64,000 nt of DNA from Aphelocoma coerulescens (lineage: Eukaryota > Chordata > Aves > Passeriformes > Corvidae): assembly GCF_041296385.1 (NCBI RefSeq), contig NC_091020.1, forward strand, positions 34,111,001-34,175,000. The letters run 5' to 3'. Below the pieces are notes generated by a model. It was given only the letters and a program-made list of their open reading frames with translations. It had not been told where the DNA came from and did not search any database. This document shows positions 58,369 to 64,000 of this stretch, one piece after another (the stretch's first letter is position 1; each line of letters starts with the position of its first letter). Made by a program: the position numbers and the translations under genes.

Positions 58369-60810
58369 TGATATATATGTATATATCTATATATAAAATA
58401 GGTAAAATGTAATATTATGTGACAGATGCTGTGGTACCATCCTAAGGGACAGAAGAGTCATACTGACAGAGGATGTCAGCTGCAAATCAGCACAATGAGC
58501 TGATCTTTTAACCATTTAAGGAAAAAAGGAAAAGAATCATCTCTGATGAGGTATTTCTTTAGGTGGGGTGCTAAAATATTTATGGGGTTCTTTCCCAGTG
58601 TTTTTATTTTGTTTCATTTCTTAATTACCAAATCCTTGTATCTATTTTTATTTCCCATTTCTGGTTAAGGTTTGGAGAACCAGAGGGATTTTAAACTAAA
58701 TGAAGATGTGGATCAGCCAGGAACCACTGGTGTGGATGGAGCATCTGAGGCACAGTATTCAATTAAAAGGGAGGAAGGATGAAAATGCAAAATACACACT
58801 TGTGAAAGTTTTAAACTTGACTCTGTCTGGTCCTGTAGATGCTGAAAGTCCCCTGACAAGCTGACAGCAGACATGAACTCGAGCAGGAGAGATTTCTGGC
58901 TGGCTGAGAGGAAAAGCCCTTCCCCAGGAGGGCTGTTCTCTGCCAAACAGCAGAATGGGGAGCATAGAGAGGTTGTGCCTCCTCTCCATCCCTGCATTTT
59001 CTAAGTCTGAACTGGGTAAATCCCTGAGCAGTTGATGTGGCTTCAGTGCTGACCCTGCTTTGAGCAGGAGTGGGACTGCAGCCCTCCCTGCTGCTTTTAT
59101 GATGCTGTAATTAAGGCAGGTGCAGACATTCACTGAAGAAAAGGTGCAGAGATGAAGATCTCGCCATTTTTGCTGGAAATAATGGGTAATTAGAGAGCTG
59201 CTGGAAGCTCTTCAGGGCACACACTCAGTGTTAAAGCATGTGAAGAACTCTTGGGAAGATACTGGCCTTCAGCAACAGGTGACAAATCTCTGGAGGCTAA
59301 AATCATCTTAAACACCTTTGGCTTTTAAGTATGAAAAGGGTGTTTTAAGGACTTACCCAAGGGGAAAGAAACATATTTTCAGAGCCACACATTGTCTGGT
59401 TTGGAACAGAGACATAAGTCCAGGTCCTTTAGGTTTCAGTAATTTCCAGCTGATGTCTGGAAATGTAAAGGTCACACCCTTGTTCCAGAGTGGGAGCTGG
59501 GAATTCAGTAGGAAGAAGAACAGCATCTGGTGTAAAAGATGGGTGTAATGACATCCTTTTTATGGACTAATGGATAGTGAAGGCAGGAGGAAAATTGGAA
59601 TTTGCAGGAGGATTTCTCAGTGTTTGTTTCTGTGCCTGCCTGCCTCTTGCCCTCCCCTGAAGTGAGGCAACCCTTCATGAGGTTTCAGAAAGCTCTTAGG
59701 AGTCTTTAAAATATATTTATGGTATCATTTCTTGTCTCCAAGAGGTAAAGTATTTTCAGATCTCTCCCACTTTAGGCTTGGGTTACCATCAGCCCATTTT
59801 TCTCAGGATTTGACATGGCATTGAACACATTTAATTTAATTTTTTTAACAGTGATAACGATGTCCTGATTTTGCAACAGGCTCATTTCCTTTCCTTCTGT
59901 ACTTTTAGTAGTGATGTTGGCTACTTTTACAGGTCACCTGGATATTATTAAATACCTGAGCTCACCAGGTGCTTCCTGGGAAGGCAGAGATCTGGGGAGG
60001 TCACACAGCTTTTCAGGGCTGCAGGTGGAGGACAAGGTCCTGTTAGTACCTGGTGGTTGATGGTGCTGAAATGGAAGTGCTTCATCATTTTGTGGGGAAG
60101 GCAGCAATGTCCCAAATGTGAGCAGGTTAATTGTCATCCTCATGATAATGAGGATGTATCCTGCACTGCTACATTCCTGAATCCTCTGGGCAAGGGAGGG
60201 CTGCTGCTTAATGGAAACTCCTTTGCCCAAAAGAATGATGGCAATGGCATGGGTTCAGAAAAGTGGAGAGTTGTGTAATTCTGATAAACCCCTGCTAACA
60301 TCATAGCAATGACTGGAATAAACTCTAAGTTTTTAGGGCAGTGAAGCTTCCATTGTAGAGGTTTTGTAATTAGACCTCCTCTCTTTAGCTTTCCTTCATA
60401 GGGAACAGGTGTCAGAAAATGAGGAGCTGATGCAGGATGTAACAGGGAGACTTCCTTGCTTATAATCCACATTTTTAATCCAAGTACAACATTTAGTTTT
60501 ATTTGCAGGTTTCCATGAAGCAGGAGATAGGCAGGATTGCCTGGATTTGGTTTCACAACAGGCACGAATGAGCGTTAGCAAACAAAATTGGACATATTTA
60601 GTAATGGCAGAGTGAGTATTAGCAAATGGGTGCTGTGATGAAATCAACGTGGTTGCAGCTGATAAGGTGCTGGCAAGCTCTGATCAAGACTGCTGGGTGG
60701 CTGAATGAGAAGCTGAAGATTCAGAGATAAGAATTGATGGATGTAATGTTATCCTAATTGGGAAGAGGGGAGCACCTAGAGCACTGAGAAATGAAATTGA
60801 TGACCTGTAA

Positions 60811-60852
60811 ATCAAGCTAAGATTAAAAAAAAAAAAAAAAATCAGCTTGATG
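60811..60852. repeat. Short hairpin with a 17-base A run as loop
   Basis: ATCAAGCT and GATT before the A run are complemented by AATC and AGCTTGAT after it. The A run covers about 60825-60841. Confidence 0.5.
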
Positions 60853-61641
60853 GAGGCTCCTGCAGGAGTGCAAGGGGCCAGAGAGGGCTGGGCATGTGTT
60901 GGATAAGCTGAAGTTTTCATAATGGTTTTCTCAAAGATGGTCAGGATAATGTGTAATAATAGTATGGGAGTCACATAAACTTGTGGGATAGAATTTAGTT
61001 TTGCATTTATTTTATGGAACTGAGCGTGGTTTTTCCTCTCTGCTCACAGATCCCCTCTTCCCAGTGCTGCCTTGTTTGGGAGTTGGGAGTTGTGATGAAA
61101 TTCTCTGTCCCTGAGCTCCCACCCCTCTGCTCCCAGCATCAACCTGAGCTTATGGTGAATTGGTTCTGGCAGCTCCCTGGGCAGAGGGAGCAATGTTGCT
61201 TTGGAAGAGGGAAGGAGGAGGAAAACCACAGAAGAGAGGTTTGGTAGCAAAGACTCAGCTCTGGGGAGCAGGATGGAGCACAGTTATTTACTGGGTGTTA
61301 CTGTCCCAGCCATCAGCAGGTTCCAGGGTTTCTGTCTTAATAAATCAGTTCTGCTGGACATTTGGTACTCCAGGAATTCCATGGCTAAGCTGTTTGAAAT
61401 GATATAATTTTTATGTTTCAATGCATGTACATTGCTTTACAGTACAGCCTGCTCTCTGTGCTTATGGATTGATGACTTTAGAGAAGAAAAACCTGAAATG
61501 TTATTTACTGAGACCTGCAGTTCTCTGGGAGGCATTGCTGGAGGGAAACGTGTCCTGAGAGGTGAAGTTTGGAAAAATTCCTGTTCAATACTTGCTGCTG
61601 AGAGACTTTTCTCTTGACTTCTTTCATGCTGATCCAGAGTG

Positions 61642-62240
61642 TGTCAGGAAAATCCACAAATGCCAGAGATTTATGTCCGAAAAGGAGACAGAGGAGCCTT
61701 TATTTGAATAAAGGGAGAGAGTCTGCTGGGCACACACCTGCAGGGTTTTCTCTCCCGAGGTTTTGGAGGGCGCAGCCTCCTTTTATCCCAAACTCCTGGC
61801 CGCGCGCTGCCCTCTTCCTTTACCCATTGCAAGGTACCAGGAAGGTGCAGCCTTCTCGAATCACCTGCTCCATATCCCCCCTTGAACCTGCTATTTTACC
61901 CCAAAATTCAGAAGTCCAGCCTTGTGCAGACCCTTGTCTGCTTCAGGAGCCAAACTGTCTGGGCTCTGCAACCAACCTGCTGCCCAAAGTCAGCAGAGAC
62001 AGCCAGACCCACTGCAAAGACATTTACACCCATCCCTTCACCCCTGGAATTGTTTCTAAAGGCATCAGCACACGGCTTCCCTCTCACTCCCTCCTCTTCT
62101 TAGCTCTCCATTTGCCTTCACAAGCCCTAGTTATTATCAACTCAACCCTTTTCAACAACCTGGAACACTTGGAACACCCCCTCCTGACTTTTCCACGGCT
62201 GCTCCCTGCACCAGGCAGGGCAAGGAACTACAGGGAATAA
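61642..62240 (-). mobile_element. LTR-like block of an endogenous retrovirus
   Basis: On the minus strand it runs towards 61642 through 'tttattcaaataaaggctcc', 'tctgtctccttttcggacat' and 'aaatctctggcatttgtgga', ending TTTTCCTGACA. A poly(A) signal about 60 bases before the end, in this word order, is typical of an R-U5 region. GC and CpG content are above the surroundings. The far boundary is set only approximately. The 208-codon plus-strand open frame across it is antisense to the LTR and probably not coding. Confidence 0.55.
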
Positions 62241-62504
62241 AGCAGGCAGGGCCAGCTCCTGTGAGCCCATCAATCCCTAGAGGGCCGTGTCTGTGGCTAC
62301 TGCTGGCCGAGGGCCCCTGTGCTTTTCATCCAGCTGAGAAGTCCAGATCTCTGGGACTTTAGAGACCTGGACCTGCGTGTGATGGGCCCACCTGTGCTCA
62401 GCTGGCCTGGCTGCTGTCTCTGCTGTCTCTGCAGTCCTGGGTGGAGGTTGTGGACAGCAAAGTCCAAAGGCAGCGCCGGTGCTGACTGGGCTGCCTGTTC
62501 AAGA

Positions 62505-64000
62505 GAGCCCAAATGACCTCAAGTAACCCCTGGATCAATTTTAAAAGACTCCAACGACCTCAAATGACCCCTGTGACCTCAAGTAACCCCTACCAGGGCC
62601 TCAAATGACCTAAAGTAACCCCTGGATCAATTAAAAACACCCCCAAATGACCTCAAGTAACCCCTGGATCAACTAAAAAGACTCCAATGACCTCAAGTAA
62701 CCCCTGTGACCTCAAGTAACCCCAAATGACCTCAAGTAACCCCAAATGACCTCAAGTAACCCCTGGATCAATTAAAAAACACCCCCAAATGACCTCAACT
62801 AACCCCTGGATCAATTTAAAAAGACTCCAATGACCTCAAATGACCCCTGTGACCTCAAGTAACCCCTGTGACATCAAGTAACCCCTATCAGGGCCTCAAA
62901 TGACCTTAAGTAACCCCTGGATCAATTAAAAACACCTCCAAATGACCTCAAGTAGCCCCTGCAGCAAGTAAAAATACTCCAATGACCTCAGGTAACCCCT
63001 GTGACCTCAAGTAACCCCTACCAGGACTCCAATGACCTCAAGTAACCCCTGGATCAATTAAAAAATACTCAAATGACCTCAAGTAACCCCAAATGACCTC
63101 AAGTAACCCCTGGATCAATTAAAAAGACTCCAATGACCTCAAGTAACCCCTGTGACCTCAAGTAACCCCTACCAGGGACTACAATGACCTCAAGTAACCC
63201 CTGCATCAATTAAAAACCACCCCAAATGACCTCAAGTAACCCCTGCCTCAACAAAAAAAGACTCCAATGACCTCAAGTAACCCCTGTGACCTCAAGTAAC
63301 CCCAAATGACCTCAAATAACCCCAAATGACCTCAAGTAACCCCAAATGACCTCAAGTAACCCCTGGATCAATTAAAAAACACCCCCAAATGACCTCAAGT
63401 AACCCCTGGATTAACAAAAAAGACTCCAATGACCTCAGGTAACCCCTGTGACCTCAGGTAACCCCAAATGACCTCAAGTAACCCCTACCAGGGACTCAAT
63501 GACCTCAAATAACCCCTGGATCAATTACAAACACCCCAAATGACCTCAAGTAACCCCTGTGACCTCAAGTAACCCCTACCAGGGACTACAATGACCTCAA
63601 GTAACCCCTGGATCAACTAAAAAAGACTCCAATGACCTCAAGTAACCCCTGTGACCTCAAGTAACCCCAAATGACCTCAAATAACCCCAAATGACCTCAA
63701 GTAACCCCTGGATCAATGAAAAATGCCCCAAATGACCTCAAGTAACCCCTGCATCAATTAAAAAAGACTCCAGTGACCTCAAGTAACCCCTGTGACCTCA
63801 AGTAACTCCAGTCAGGGCATCAAATGACCCCAAGTAACCCCAACTGACCTCAATTAATCCCTACCAGGGACTCAATGACCTCAAGTAACCCCAACTGACC
63901 TCAAGTAACCCCTACCAGGACTCCAATGACCTCAAGAAACCCCTGGATCAATTGAAAAGGACTCCAGTGACCCCAGATGAGCTCAAGTAACCCCTGAGGT
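62505..64000. repeat. Satellite-like tandem array on a TGACCTCAAGTAACCCC core
   Basis: The core recurs about fifty times over 1.5 kb and reaches the window edge. It is arranged in a few alternating longer units: core plus CTG (19 bases), core plus AAA (20 bases), core followed by 'ctggatcaattaaaaagact' and CCAA, and core followed by 'ctaccagggactacaa'. Copies differ by point changes and small indels, so the array is not freshly amplified. It has no coding potential that I can see. Confidence 0.95.

Larger units (their letters stand above)
48601..61641. other. 13-kb stretch without a recognised gene
   Basis: No exon of a known protein and no RNA gene was recognised. It holds CR1 fragments at 48666, 54497 and 58290, a long (TA)n tract near 50126 within a very AT-rich block, T/G-rich runs at about 50330-50380, a candidate CTCF site at 51409 and an A-run hairpin near 60811. 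Open frames of 100-140 codons (for example minus 57441-57007) have no recognisable features. Confidence 0.5.

Noticed and set aside
61614..62240. 208-codon plus-strand open frame
   Set aside because: It lies antisense across the LTR-like block and shows no domain or codon signature of a real protein.
41094..64000. FANK1 exons (ankyrin repeats, fibronectin type III)
   Set aside because: FANK1 is the next gene in human, but no open frame shows ankyrin or fibronectin features.
62505..64000. Telomeric or CRISPR-like repeat
   Set aside because: Units lack TTAGGG, spacers are not unique sequences, and the organism is a vertebrate. It is a tandem satellite.

Overview
The window looks like nuclear DNA from a bird, most likely a songbird. 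Coding exons are short and separated by long AT-rich introns with GT-AG (and two GC-AG) junctions. At least eleven fragments of the avian LINE CR1 are present, together with retroviral LTR-like blocks resembling families I know from finch genomes. There is no bacterial gene structure, and most long open frames are chance frames in introns. The gene order matches the vertebrate block on human 10q26 (EDRF1 - MMP21 - UROS - BCCIP - DHX32 - FANK1), with MMP21 not seen. Gene identities come from recognising translated exons; no database was searched.

Layout. At 1-1,500 lies the 3' end of a plus-strand gene that position suggests is EDRF1. UROS (uroporphyrinogen-III synthase, haem synthesis) runs on the minus strand at 2,922-10,404; its nine coding exons join in frame to 269 residues. 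At 11,940-12,620 is a CpG-rich, probably bidirectional promoter for UROS and BCCIP with two kinds of short tandem repeat. BCCIP lies on the plus strand at 12,265-19,644 with seven coding exons and 308 residues. DHX32, an atypical DEAH-box helicase-like protein, lies on the minus strand at 20,070-about 41,090 with eleven coding exons and about 750 residues. BCCIP and DHX32 meet tail to tail with about 0.4 kb between stop codons.

From 41.1 to 62.5 kb I recognise no coding sequence. It is probably the DHX32 5' intron or intergenic DNA and holds CR1 fragments, two LTR-like elements, simple repeats and a candidate CTCF site. From about 62,505 to the window end is a tandem satellite built on TGACCTCAAGTAACCCC, which continues past the edge.

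The most interesting points are: a 79-bp minisatellite in a DHX32 intron that begins exactly at an exon's 3' splice site and copies that splice site in every unit; the terminal satellite, in effect a dense array of nuclear-receptor half-sites; two frame-confirmed GC-AG introns; an in-frame 24-bp duplication in DHX32; a 26-bp forkhead-type palindrome near the UROS/BCCIP promoter; and the absence of MMP21.
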